Part shown: positions 8,499 to 17,402 of the stretch, one piece after another
Position numbering within the stretch: position 1 is the stretch's first letter
Layout: each line of letters begins with the position of its first letter
Assembly: GCF_034064985.1 (NCBI RefSeq)
Contig: NZ_CP139249.1
Span: 744,001-808,000 of the forward strand
From: Acinetobacter pittii
Lineage (GTDB): Bacteria; Pseudomonadota; Gammaproteobacteria; Pseudomonadales; Moraxellaceae
Direction: 5' to 3'
Length of the DNA stretch: 64,000 nucleotides
Notes under the pieces: generated by a model
The model's input: the letters and a program-made list of their open reading frames with translations, nothing else
The model's database searches: none
What the model was told of the DNA's origin: nothing
Translations under genes and position numbers: made by a program

Positions 8499-8655
8499 TT
8501 TGGATTAAATAGGGATTTTTTGGCGATAAATGGTGCATTGATCTAGTTAAAGAGGGGCAGTTTTGGCGCTTTTTACGTTACAAGTCATCTAATGCGCTTA
8601 TAAATTGACCTGAAAGAGTTCGTTCTCAAAGTTTAAAAAGAGTCATCCATTTTTA

Positions 8656-9540
8656 TTAATGATCTGACCAAACCGATTGTGCGACTTCAATAAAAGCTTT
8701 TGCAGCGGGACTCATGTGCTTTTTATTCTTGACTGCTAGACCAATAGAACGTTTAAGGTTCGGTTTAAAAGGGCGTTTAACTACATTTGGATAGAGTGAC
8801 AGTAATTCTTTGGTGAGCACCATATCAGAGACAATCGAAATCCCTAACTGGTTATGGACCATGCTGACTATACTTAGAATTTGTGAAACATAAAATTTGA
8901 TGTCTGGTTTCACATTAAAGTTTTTTAAAATTAATTCGACCTGATGTCTACTACCCGCCATTGTCATAATAAATGGGCAATTTTCTAGCTGTGCTGGATC
9001 AATATAGAGTTGCTGCGCGAGCGGGTAACCACTCGGAATTAGGGCCACAAAACGATCTTCAATTAATGGGAATGTATCAAAACGCTCATCTGGCATAATC
9101 AAAAAACCGACTTCTATGCGCCGTTCCAATAACCACTGAGCAACTTCTTTATCTTCACCTTCATCGATATAAATTTCAATTTTTGGGTAGCGTTGCCGAA
9201 AGGTTTCTAAAATTTCAGGCAATAGATAAATAGAGGATGAAGCCCCAAAAGATCCAATACGTAGTGTGCCTTCGTTTAAACCATGGATTGCAGCCACTTC
9301 TTTTTCTAAGGTATCGGAAATACTCAATAGCTCTTTTACATGAGTAAGTAGCTGCTGACCTGTCGTCGTCAGCTCAATATCACTTTGAGTTCTTGAAATC
9401 AGGTTAATGCCCCATTGTTGTTCTAATGATTTAAGCGCATGGGAAACTGCCGATTGTGAAATTCCCAGCTTTTCTGCTGTAGCAGTAAAGCTTTTTAGTT
9501 CAGCAATGAGTGCAAAAATTTCAAGTTGGGTAAAGGTCAT
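8656..9540 (-). CDS. LysR-type transcriptional regulator
   Basis: The 294-residue protein has an N-terminal winged helix-turn-helix (residues 1-60; FTATAEKLGISQSAVSHALK) and a periplasmic-binding-like effector domain starting near 90 (GTLRIGSFG). The IDEGEDKEVAQWLLERRIEVGFL segment is typical of the CysB/CbbR-like fold. It is divergent from an AEC transporter gene with 116 bases between them, the usual arrangement in which a LysR regulator controls the adjacent gene and itself. The effector is unknown. Repeated ATGAGT elements in the shared intergenic region are the likely binding sites. Confidence 0.88.
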   Translation of the reverse strand: MTFTQLEIFALIAELKSFTATAEKLGISQSAVSHALKSLEQQWGINLISRTQSDIELTTTGQQLLTHVKELLSISDTLEKEVAAIHGLNEGTLRIGSFGASSSIYLLPEILETFRQRYPKIEIYIDEGEDKEVAQWLLERRIEVGFLIMPDERFDTFPLIEDRFVALIPSGYPLAQQLYIDPAQLENCPFIMTMAGSRHQVELILKNFNVKPDIKFYVSQILSIVSMVHNQLGISIVSDMVLTKELLSLYPNVVKRPFKPNLKRSIGLAVKNKKHMSPAAKAFIEVAQSVWSDH

Positions 9541-9552
9541 GTTGTATTTATT

Positions 9553-9604
9553 ATGAGTAAAAACTCATTTTATCATGAGTTTTCATTATCTTTAATATAT
9601 GAGT
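9553..9604. promoter_or_regulatory. ATGAGT repeat cluster between LysR gene and transporter
   Basis: ATGAGT occurs at 9553-9558, 9575-9580 and 9599-9604, and its complement ACTCAT at 9563-9568. The first and the complement form a perfect dyad with a 4-base spacer. Repeats are 22 and 24 bases apart, about two helical turns, which suits a LysR tetramer. This is the candidate operator for the divergent pair. Confidence 0.5.
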
Positions 9605-9656
9605 AAGCCAAGCTAATTGTCAAAACAGCAAGCCTCAACAAAACTCGAGTAAAGAA

Positions 9657-10562
9657 ATGAATAGTATTGTTTTATCTCTATTTCCCTTAGTTGCATTAAT
9701 TGCATCGGGATACTTATTTAAAAAATATCGTTTTTTTAGCGATGAGTTTTGGGCTGGGGCTGAGAAGCTGAATTACTATATTTTATTTCCTGCTTTGCTT
9801 TTCAGTACGTTATCGACCGCGAAAATTGACTTACAAAGCTTGAGTACAGCCATCATTGCGATGTTGATTGTGGTTTTAGCAGTCACCGCCTTTTTATACA
9901 TCCTCCGAATGTTTTGGCAAATACCCCCTGCACGTTTTGGTGTGCACGTACAAAGTATGGTTCGCTTTAATACCTATATTGGTTTGGCATTAGTGACTTC
10001 ACTTTTTAAAAGTGAAGGAATGGCAATACTGGCAATTTTATTGGCGCTTTGCATTCCACTGGTAAATGTTATTTCGGTGCTTGCTCTAACCTCTAAAGAA
10101 CACATGGCAATTAAACCTGTTTTGATTGCACTCCTTAAAAATCCTTTAATTGCATCGTGTGTAGTAGGGGCAGCAGTCAATGCACTTCAAATCCCGATTT
10201 GGGAAGGCTTTACTCACTTTATCAAGCTTTTTTCAGTGTCGAGTTTGCCACTGGGTTTGTTATGTGTTGGCGCAGCTTTACAGTTTATGCAAATTAAAAA
10301 GGACATTGTGGTATTGGCAGCAGACACGTTCGCACGACTTTTAGCAGTGCCTGCCTTTGCTTACGCGGTCTGCATGTGGTTTGGTTTATCAAGTTTACAA
10401 ACACAAATTTTAGTTATTTTCTTTGCGCTACCGACTGCTTCCGCTTCCTACATTTTAACTAAGGTTTTGGGTGGCGATAGTCAGCTCATGGCTGCCGTGA
10501 TTAGCTTTCAAACCTTATGTGCTGCCGTGACTTTGCCATTAGTGATTTGGTGGATTTCTTAA
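9657..10562 (+). CDS. AEC-family transporter
   Basis: The 301-residue integral membrane protein has about ten hydrophobic helices arranged as two five-helix halves. Its N-terminal GYLFKKYRFFSDEFWAGAEKLNYYILFPALLF is the pattern of the auxin efflux carrier (AEC/BART) family, whose bacterial members export or import small organic acids such as malate or malonate. The substrate here is unknown. It is divergent from the LysR regulator and is probably its target. A clear ribosome site is AAAG just before ATG 9657. It ends 96 bases before the J-domain gene, with no obvious terminator. Confidence 0.82.
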   Translation: MNSIVLSLFPLVALIASGYLFKKYRFFSDEFWAGAEKLNYYILFPALLFSTLSTAKIDLQSLSTAIIAMLIVVLAVTAFLYILRMFWQIPPARFGVHVQSMVRFNTYIGLALVTSLFKSEGMAILAILLALCIPLVNVISVLALTSKEHMAIKPVLIALLKNPLIASCVVGAAVNALQIPIWEGFTHFIKLFSVSSLPLGLLCVGAALQFMQIKKDIVVLAADTFARLLAVPAFAYAVCMWFGLSSLQTQILVIFFALPTASASYILTKVLGGDSQLMAAVISFQTLCAAVTLPLVIWWIS

Positions 10563-10658
10563 GATATAAATCTTTAGGCTGACTCATATTTAAAGAATGC
10601 TTAGCTACCTTCCTCATATAATTATTGCTACACTTTTTTCTTTTTCAGGTGGATAAGT

Positions 10659-11675
10659 ATGTCCTTTGATCTCAAAGTGAGCTTGCAGCAAAGGTCTGAA
10701 CCGTCTGCACAGCAGAAAAAACTGAATCGCCTGATTGATAAAATAGAGCAGCAAAAAGTTAGCCTGAGCACATGGCAAAATGCACAAGCTGAGATTCAAC
10801 AGCACATACGGCAAAAACTGATGCCTGTGTATAGCGATTTACATGCCGTGCTATTTCAGCAGTTGGATCAACTTTGGAATATGTTGCATAGCCATGAGTT
10901 TTCCAAAGCAGACATGCAACAACTAGACGAAAAAATTGCCCAGCTTGCCCAAATGTTGAAGCGCTCAAAAATGTTATCTACTGAACAGTTGGAGTTGGTA
11001 AAGCAGATTGATACCTTTTATCAGCAACATGCACAAGAGTCGGTAAAAAAGAATAAAAAAGCTCAACCAATAGAATTTGGATATGAAGAAAGTGCTGATC
11101 AAGGTTTAGAGTTTGAAGAAGACTTTGAACAGTATGCAGCCGAGCAACAACAAGCGCGAGAACAGGCTAAACAACAAAGACAGCAACAAAAACGTGAACA
11201 AGCAGAGCAAATGGCAGCGCAGTCACTTAAAACAGTCTATTTAAAAATTGCCGCGATGATTCACCCAGATCGTGAGCAAGATGAAACAAAAAAACAGGAA
11301 AAAACTGAGCTGTTCCAACAGGCAAGTCAGGCCTACGAAAAGCAGGATTTGTTTTATTTACTCAAACTCCAGTTACAGCTTGAACAGAATAAAGGGCTAG
11401 GCGCTAAAGAATTATCTGCCGAGCAGTTACGGTTTTATAAACTGGCTTTGGATGCACAAAGTCAGCAGCTTGAAAGTCAAATTGCTGAGATTTTGGATTC
11501 GTTTCAGTTAGCCAAGAATGTAAAAGCAGAGAATGTGCATATTAGTGATGTTTATAAAGCTGTCGATGCTGATTGTGCTGAATTAAAGCAGCAGTTGAAG
11601 TGGGAAAAGGAACGCTTAAAGCATATGAAAAAGGTGAGTGGGATAGAGATGTTGTTGGGGCATGGGGTGCTTTAA
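10659..11675 (+). CDS. J-domain protein with central HPD motif
   Basis: The 338-residue protein is rich in glutamine and lysine, with long predicted coiled-coil stretches. A Q/K/R-rich linker (about 150-190) precedes LKTVYLKIAAMIHPDRE, where HPD falls near residues 201-203, followed by FQQASQAYEKQD as in J-domain helix IV. J domains stimulate DnaK ATPase. Here the domain is central rather than N-terminal, and there is no G/F or zinc region, so this is a type III-like co-chaperone with an unknown client. It has no signal peptide and is presumably cytosolic. Its stop codon lies within a terminator hairpin. Confidence 0.75.
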   Translation: MSFDLKVSLQQRSEPSAQQKKLNRLIDKIEQQKVSLSTWQNAQAEIQQHIRQKLMPVYSDLHAVLFQQLDQLWNMLHSHEFSKADMQQLDEKIAQLAQMLKRSKMLSTEQLELVKQIDTFYQQHAQESVKKNKKAQPIEFGYEESADQGLEFEEDFEQYAAEQQQAREQAKQQRQQQKREQAEQMAAQSLKTVYLKIAAMIHPDREQDETKKQEKTELFQQASQAYEKQDLFYLLKLQLQLEQNKGLGAKELSAEQLRFYKLALDAQSQQLESQIAEILDSFQLAKNVKAENVHISDVYKAVDADCAELKQQLKWEKERLKHMKKVSGIEMLLGHGVL

Positions 11676-11695
11676 TTTTAAAAAGCACCTTTTTC
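11666..11695 (+). terminator. terminator overlapping the J-domain gene stop
   Basis: GGTGCTTT (11666-11673) pairs with AAAGCACC (11682-11689) and is followed by TTTTTC. The 5' arm covers the last codons of the gene. Confidence 0.75.
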
Positions 11696-11804
11696 TCTGA
11701 CAATAAGCTTTACATATATTTTACAAGGAGAAAGCATTTTCTGGATTAAATAGTAATTAAATTCAACGGAATATTCTCATATCCTATGACTGGGAAAAAG
11801 ATTA

Positions 11805-12260
11805 TTAATAGTGATTAGCCAAATCAATTTGTATTCCAGAACGTATTGGTTTAACATCAATTCCAGTATTTCTTTTTAGTCTAATAGATAATTTATCTGT
11901 TTGTGAGTTTTTTTTGGGTATTCCAGTAGATACCGCAAAAGCAATTCTAGGAACCTTACTGTGTACTTGATCGAGACTTTTGAGATAATTATAAGTAGAT
12001 TCAAACTGCTCAAAAACATCATCAAACTTCCCTTTACCTTTAAGTTTAAATAAAAAATAACATTCTAGAGCTTTATTTTTTGTATCTAAAATTTTATACA
12101 TCCAATCACATTTTTTTATTTCTGATGTATTTATTAAACCACCATCTACTTTAACCTCACATAAATACTGGAAATTAGGATTAATTACTTGAAATGAATT
12201 ATTAAGTTCTTTTCTAATTGGAAAAATTTTTTTTGTTCCACAGTCTTCAAATCTACACAT
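11805..12260 (-). CDS. small PD-(D/E)XK-like protein, partner of the adjacent ATPase
   Basis: This 151-residue protein follows the ATPase gene on the same strand after 29 bases. The segment KCDWMYKI (50-57), then ALECYFLFKLKGKG (64-77) and an EQFESTYNYL helix, followed by PRIAFAVSTGIP, resembles small nucleases of the CD-x(n)-hhELKG type, a PD-(D/E)XK variant. The expected ELKG reads KLKG (K72 at 12045-12047), one base change from glutamate, so catalysis may be lost or use another residue (E35 in CEVK is a candidate). GGGAGG lies 15 bases upstream of ATG; AAGAG, 8 bases away, may serve instead. Base use is very AT-rich, like the ATPase and unlike the flanks. The function is unproven. Confidence 0.5.
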   Translation of the reverse strand: MCRFEDCGTKKIFPIRKELNNSFQVINPNFQYLCEVKVDGGLINTSEIKKCDWMYKILDTKNKALECYFLFKLKGKGKFDDVFEQFESTYNYLKSLDQVHSKVPRIAFAVSTGIPKKNSQTDKLSIRLKRNTGIDVKPIRSGIQIDLANHY

Positions 12261-12289
12261 AATTTTAACTCTTAACCTCCCTTTAATTA

Positions 12290-13540
12290 TTAAATTTCTT
12301 TTTCAAAAGCAAGTAACTTACTAAAAATATCTTGAGAATGTTCTGATGCTTTGTCTATTTCATTAGAGTCAATAATATCAAATTCATGATCAATAATACT
12401 AGTTAAATATCCATTTTCTATTTTATAAGCAGAAAGATTGTTGCTATGGATGGCTGTTGTATTAGGTAAAATTTCTTGGAAATCATTTTGTGTTAATAGA
12501 TTCCTTTTTATTAAACTACCAGCATATAGATAATTGTTAAATTCACTTAAAACATAAGGACTATGAGTTGTTAAAATAAAATTTAGGTCTTTCCCATATA
12601 GATAAGATAAAATTTTAATAGTTAATGCTTGAGAAATTGGGAATAAGTGGGCTTCAGGTTCTTCTATATAGATTAAGTCTTTTTTAGTTTCAGAAAAAAA
12701 AGATAATACTGAAAGAGTTAATAGCATGGGTAGAGCTTCTTGTTGTCCAGAAGAAGCTTGAGCTAAGGCTATTTCACGATTATTCTTGTCTAAAATATAT
12801 AGTTGATTATCTTTTTCAATAATTTCACCTTTCATTATTTCTTGGATAAATTGAATAGGAAAGTTATTATAAATTTTTTCTTTATTTTTATTATAAAATC
12901 CTCTGTATCCTTCATACATTTGTCCAAAATCTCTAATAAATGGATCTAAATTTTGTTGAGCGGTATTAATAAATGAAAATAGGTTTTCTTGAAAAAGTGA
13001 GAAAAAAGCCCTTGTAGCAGGAATAAAAGTGGGAGAGCTAATAATTTGATTTATACTTGATTCTTCTAATATTTTAGTTGCTGCTCTTTTATATAAAAAA
13101 TGTTTTGGAAATTTAAATAATTCATTATCATTAATTTGTGAGCTATCTAATTCATTTTTTACATCTAAAAATTTTAATAGTGAGATATTGTAGTCACTTG
13201 CTAATTTTCCTGATAATTTAGTTTGAAAATCATTATTTAAATTACTAATATCAATTTTAATATCATTTTTAGTATAAACAATTTCAAAATTTTGATTTTT
13301 CCAAGCATACTCAGGAAAAATTTCTATAAATTTTTCTTTTATACCTTTGTAAACTTTATCTAGAGAATTTTCCTGAGTTAGACATTTTCTAAAAATAGAT
13401 CCTATTTCTTGAAAAAAATAAAGAGCCTTAACTATTACGCTTTTACCTGTACCTTGAGAACCAATAATAACATTTATTTTTTTTACTTCTAATTCAGCTT
13501 CTTTGATAACTAGAAAGTTTTTTATATAAAGATTTTCCAT
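12290..13540 (-). CDS. AAA/ABC-type ATPase (OLD-like, AAA_15/AAA_21)
   Basis: The 416-residue protein has Walker A GSQGTGKS (27-34), an ABC-like signature SSGQQE (263-268), Walker B DLIYIEEPEAHLFP (288-301) and a switch motif TTHSP (324-328). This is the arrangement of SMC/OLD-type ATPases that act with nucleases in phage defence (OLD, Septu PtuA and similar). No TOPRIM domain is seen at the C-terminus, so the effector is probably the next gene. G+C is low: 16 of 60 in 12301-12360 by hand count. The ATG at 13540 has no clear ribosome site and lies about 12 bases after the valS terminator hairpin. Acquisition by transfer is likely; a defence role is inferred. Confidence 0.72.
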   Translation of the reverse strand: MENLYIKNFLVIKEAELEVKKINVIIGSQGTGKSVIVKALYFFQEIGSIFRKCLTQENSLDKVYKGIKEKFIEIFPEYAWKNQNFEIVYTKNDIKIDISNLNNDFQTKLSGKLASDYNISLLKFLDVKNELDSSQINDNELFKFPKHFLYKRAATKILEESSINQIISSPTFIPATRAFFSLFQENLFSFINTAQQNLDPFIRDFGQMYEGYRGFYNKNKEKIYNNFPIQFIQEIMKGEIIEKDNQLYILDKNNREIALAQASSGQQEALPMLLTLSVLSFFSETKKDLIYIEEPEAHLFPISQALTIKILSYLYGKDLNFILTTHSPYVLSEFNNYLYAGSLIKRNLLTQNDFQEILPNTTAIHSNNLSAYKIENGYLTSIIDHEFDIIDSNEIDKASEHSQDIFSKLLAFEKEI

Positions 13541-13552
13541 AATTTAAAAACA

Positions 13553-13580
13553 ATAAAAGGCCGATAATTCGACCTTTTAT
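13553..13580 (-). terminator. intrinsic terminator of valS
   Basis: ATAAAAGG (13553-13560) and CCTTTTAT (13573-13580) form a stem that continues inward as CGA/TCG after one mismatch. On the minus strand TGTTTTT follows. It lies between the valS stop and the ATPase start, so read-through could feed the cassette. Confidence 0.7.
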
Positions 13581-13609
13581 CTTACACATTAAATCATAAA
13601 CTTTAAAGA

Positions 13610-16507
13610 TTACAGTGCAGCAATTTGCTCCATATTCGCTTTAACTTTCTCTAACTGAGCAGCAAATTCAGCAAGCTTCGCTTTTTCACCTTCAACAACT
13701 GCTGCTGGTGCTTTAGATACAAAGCCTTCGTTTGCAAGTTTGCCTGCGATTTGGTCGTGTTGCTTTTGGATTTTATCCAGGTCTTTTTGCAAACGAGCAA
13801 GCTCAGCTTTAGGGTCAATTAAGCCTTTCATTGGTACAAATACCGATGCATGGCTAACAACGCTAGAGCAAGATAAAGGTGGCTCTTGGTCTTTATTCAA
13901 GAACTCAATGCTTTCAACTTTAGCCAAGGCTTTGAACAATGCTTCAATACGAATAATTTGTTCACGTTCAGCGTCAGAAGTGTTTTGAAGTAATACTGGC
14001 AACAAGCGTGCATTACCTAAGCCCAACTCACCACGAATGTTACGTACTGCACCAATCAAACCTTGAAGCCATTGCATATCTGCTTCAGCTTGTTCGTTGA
14101 TTTTTGCTTGCTCAGGAATAGGGTATTGAGCAGTCATAATCGTTGGGCCACCTTGACCAAGCATTGGTGCAAGAGTCTGCCAGATTTCTTCTGTCAAATA
14201 CGGCATTAACGGATGAGCCAAACGTAAAGAAGCTTCCATGACTGCAAGCAATACACGGCGTACTTCAGCTTTACGCTCTTCTGAAACTTCTGCATCGTTT
14301 AGAACTGGTTTAGTTAACTCAACGTACCAGTCACAGTACTCATTCCAGATAAAGTCGTAAATCGCTTGAGCAGCAAGGTCTAAACGGTAAGTTGCAAACG
14401 CTTGGTGTACAGCAGCTTCAGCTTTTTGCAGACGGCTCATAATCCATTGTTCTGGAAGTTCCCATAGATCAGGGCGCGCTTCTTGACCAACAGTTTGACC
14501 TTCAACATTCATGAGAACGAAACGAGTTGCGTTCCAGATTTTGTTACAGAAGTTACGGTAGCCTTCAACACGTTTTAAGTCGAACTTGATGTCACGACCA
14601 GTGTTTGCAAGCGCACAGAACGTGAAACGAACTGCGTCAGTACCATAAGCATTAATGCCTTCTGGGAACTCTTTACGCGTTGATTTTTCAATCTTCGCAG
14701 CATCTTTCGGGTTCATTAAGCCAGTTGTACGTTTTGCAACTAAGCTTTCTAAATCAATACCGTCAATCAAGTCTAATGGATCAAGCACGTTACCTTTAGA
14801 CTTCGACATTTTTTGACCTTCACCATCACGTACCAAGCCGTGAACGTAAACAGTCTTAAATGGAACTTGCGATGAACCATCTTCATTTTTCATGAAGTGC
14901 AGGGTCATCATGATCATACGGGCAACCCAGAAGAAAATGATGTCAAAACCAGTCACCAACACATCTGTTGGGTGGAAGGTTTTTAAGAAATCATTTGCTG
15001 CGTCTTTTTGTGCGTCGCCAGTCCAACCTAAAGTTGAGAATGTCCAAAGTGCAGATGAGAACCATGTATCAAGAACGTCCTCGTCTTGTTTAAGTTCAAC
15101 GTCAGCAGCGATGTTGTTTTTCGCACGTACTTCTTCTTCGTTACGGCCAACATAGATATTGCCATTTGCATCGTACCAAGCTGGAATACGGTGACCCCAC
15201 CAAAGCTGACGTGAAATACACCAGTCTTGAATGTCACGCATCCATGCCATGTACATGTTGCTGTACTGCTCTGGCACAAACTTAATACGGCCATCTTGAA
15301 CTGCTTCAATTGCAGGCTCCGCAAGCGGCGCAATTTTTACGTACCATTGGTCAGTAAGTAACGGCTCAATGATCACGCCAGAACGGTCACCGCGTGGAGC
15401 TTTTAAGTCATACGGTTGGATTTGATCTAACCAGCCTTCAGCTTCAGCTTGAGCAACTAATTTTTTACGTGCAGCAAAACGTTCTAAACCAGCATAGTCC
15501 GCAGGTGCAGTAATGGTTTTAGAAATTTGTTCGCCAGCTTTTGCAATATATTCAAACTCACCTAAAACTTCGGCATTTTTGTTGAAGATATTAATAATTG
15601 GCAAGCTATTGCGTTTACCTAGGTCATAGTCATTGAAGTCATGAGCAGGGGTAATTTTTACACAGCCAGTACCGAAGTCTTTTTCAACGTAGTCGTCAGC
15701 AACAATCGGAATTAAACGACCTGTAATTGGCAATACAATGTTTTTACCAACAAGGTGTGCATAACGCTCATCTTCAGGGTGAACGGCAACCGCAGTATCA
15801 CCAAGTAAAGTTTCAGGACGAGTCGTTGCAACGACTAAATAGTCTTTGCCATCTTGAGTTTTAACTGATTTATCTTCAAAGAAATATTTAAAGTGCCAAA
15901 GTGAGCCTTTTTCTTCTTTGCTTTCTACTTCAAGGTCAGAAAGAGCAGTTTGAAGTTTAGGATCCCAGTTTACAAGGCGCTTACCACGGTAAATTAAACC
16001 ATCTTCGTGCAAACGAACGAATACTTCTTTAACTGCGTTTGATAAACCTTCGTCCATCGTGAAGCGTTCACGTGACCAGTCTACAGATGAACCTAAGCGA
16101 CGAATTTGTTTCGTAATTGTGCCGCCAGATTGTTCTTTCCATTCCCAAACTTTTTCGATGAACTTATCACGACCCAAGTCATGACGAGTCACACCTTGTA
16201 AGCCAAGTTGACGCTCAACAACCATTTGCGTTGCAATACCAGCATGGTCAGTACCCGGTTGCCACAAAGTATTTTTACCCATCATACGGTTATAACGGGT
16301 GAGGGCATCCATAATGGCATTGTTAAAGCCATGGCCCATGTGCAAACTACCTGTGACGTTTGGTGGTGGAATCATGATACAGAATGATTCACCGTGACCA
16401 GAAGGTTTGAAGTAACCTTGTTCTTCCCACGTTTGGTACCACTTCTTTTCGATCTCGGTTGGATCGTATGTGGTCGCAATATTTTGAGCGGTTTGAGCGT
16501 CAGTCAT
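13610..16507 (-). CDS. valS: valyl-tRNA synthetase
   Basis: The 965-residue class I aminoacyl-tRNA synthetase charges tRNA-Val. The HIGH-type motif is [14 protein letters not shown] near residues 48-61, and KMSKS occurs in [15 protein letters not shown] large editing (CP1) domain includes [10 protein letters not shown] and the [11 protein letters not shown] element. The C-terminal coiled coil ([19 protein letters not shown]) is typical of ValRS. Length matches the family. The gene begins at ATG 16507 and ends at a terminator immediately before the ATPase cassette. Confidence 0.98.
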   Translation of the reverse strand: MTDAQTAQNIATTYDPTEIEKKWYQTWEEQGYFKPSGHGESFCIMIPPPNVTGSLHMGHGFNNAIMDALTRYNRMMGKNTLWQPGTDHAGIATQMVVERQLGLQGVTRHDLGRDKFIEKVWEWKEQSGGTITKQIRRLGSSVDWSRERFTMDEGLSNAVKEVFVRLHEDGLIYRGKRLVNWDPKLQTALSDLEVESKEEKGSLWHFKYFFEDKSVKTQDGKDYLVVATTRPETLLGDTAVAVHPEDERYAHLVGKNIVLPITGRLIPIVADDYVEKDFGTGCVKITPAHDFNDYDLGKRNSLPIINIFNKNAEVLGEFEYIAKAGEQISKTITAPADYAGLERFAARKKLVAQAEAEGWLDQIQPYDLKAPRGDRSGVIIEPLLTDQWYVKIAPLAEPAIEAVQDGRIKFVPEQYSNMYMAWMRDIQDWCISRQLWWGHRIPAWYDANGNIYVGRNEEEVRAKNNIAADVELKQDEDVLDTWFSSALWTFSTLGWTGDAQKDAANDFLKTFHPTDVLVTGFDIIFFWVARMIMMTLHFMKNEDGSSQVPFKTVYVHGLVRDGEGQKMSKSKGNVLDPLDLIDGIDLESLVAKRTTGLMNPKDAAKIEKSTRKEFPEGINAYGTDAVRFTFCALANTGRDIKFDLKRVEGYRNFCNKIWNATRFVLMNVEGQTVGQEARPDLWELPEQWIMSRLQKAEAAVHQAFATYRLDLAAQAIYDFIWNEYCDWYVELTKPVLNDAEVSEERKAEVRRVLLAVMEASLRLAHPLMPYLTEEIWQTLAPMLGQGGPTIMTAQYPIPEQAKINEQAEADMQWLQGLIGAVRNIRGELGLGNARLLPVLLQNTSDAEREQIIRIEALFKALAKVESIEFLNKDQEPPLSCSSVVSHASVFVPMKGLIDPKAELARLQKDLDKIQKQHDQIAGKLANEGFVSKAPAAVVEGEKAKLAEFAAQLEKVKANMEQIAAL

Positions 16508-16703
16508 AGTAGCTTAGATCGAATATGCATAAAAAATTGCACCTATTGTAGCAAAAAAATGCCTCGAAATTAATGTGCTGAAAACAGATAAACGGTTTTG
16601 TATTTTTTTCAAAAAACGGTAGATTTATGAAAGATGGATCACAATTTAATCGTGTAGACACACGGCACAAAAATTACAAACGAATTGAAAAAGGATGTTG
16701 CTC

Positions 16704-17375
16704 ATGAGTTATGAAGTTTTTTTGAAAATTTCCGATTCAACTTATACACAATTCGAGACCATTCGGCAGAAACTGCATGATGGGGTAAGTCAAAGTCAGG
16801 CAAAACCTTTAGGCGATGTACTCTCTGATCTTTCTTGTGAAATTATTGAGCAGGTTTTTTCTGTGCTTTTACAGTCAGGAAGTGCAACTATGTCTCCAAA
16901 ACAACAAGCTGAGTCTGAAAAAGTTATTCAGCAGGTCTTAGAGACTTTTCGAAAATATATGCCTTGGTCAGTTTCATTTTTTGGAAATGAGCGTCTTTTG
17001 CCTTTAGTCGATTACATGACATCTCTGATGAAAGAACAGGGGCAGCAAATTTATATTACCTATCCAGTTACCCTGCAACTCGTACAACAAGCTCAAAACC
17101 TTACGCAGCAAATTCGTGACGGTAATATGCAAAGTATTGCAGCTGCTTTTGAAACATTAATACAAATTGTAGATTTAGGCGTAACAAGCCTAGTACGTGA
17201 GCCTAAAAAGCGTTTAAAATTTAATTTAGTTGTCGATAAAACTCTTAACGGAGTAATCAACATGACGACGCATTTAGGCTATAAACGTTTGGAAAAGTTA
17301 GGTACACAGGTCGATCAGACCACAGCAACTCATTATATCAACCACTTTTTGGCCTTCATGCATCAAGCAGCATAA
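16704..17375 (+). CDS. conserved hypothetical protein
   Basis: The 223-residue protein is probably cytosolic and largely helical, with no signal peptide or membrane helix. I recognise no named domain. ATG 16704 (MSYEVFLK) is preferred to the upstream TTG at 16695 because AAGGA at 16691-16695 is 8 bases before it. It lies 27 bases before a short-chain dehydrogenase gene on the same strand, so the two are likely co-transcribed. It starts divergently from valS across about 196 bases. Confidence 0.7.
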   Translation: MSYEVFLKISDSTYTQFETIRQKLHDGVSQSQAKPLGDVLSDLSCEIIEQVFSVLLQSGSATMSPKQQAESEKVIQQVLETFRKYMPWSVSFFGNERLLPLVDYMTSLMKEQGQQIYITYPVTLQLVQQAQNLTQQIRDGNMQSIAAAFETLIQIVDLGVTSLVREPKKRLKFNLVVDKTLNGVINMTTHLGYKRLEKLGTQVDQTTATHYINHFLAFMHQAA

Positions 17376-17402
17376 TTTAAAAAGATAATAGGAATATAAA
17401 GC

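Noticed and set aside
11676..13609. Direct repeats or mobile-element ends bordering the ATPase cassette
   Set aside because: I looked for flanking repeats, integrase or transposase remnants and saw none, so the route of acquisition is open.
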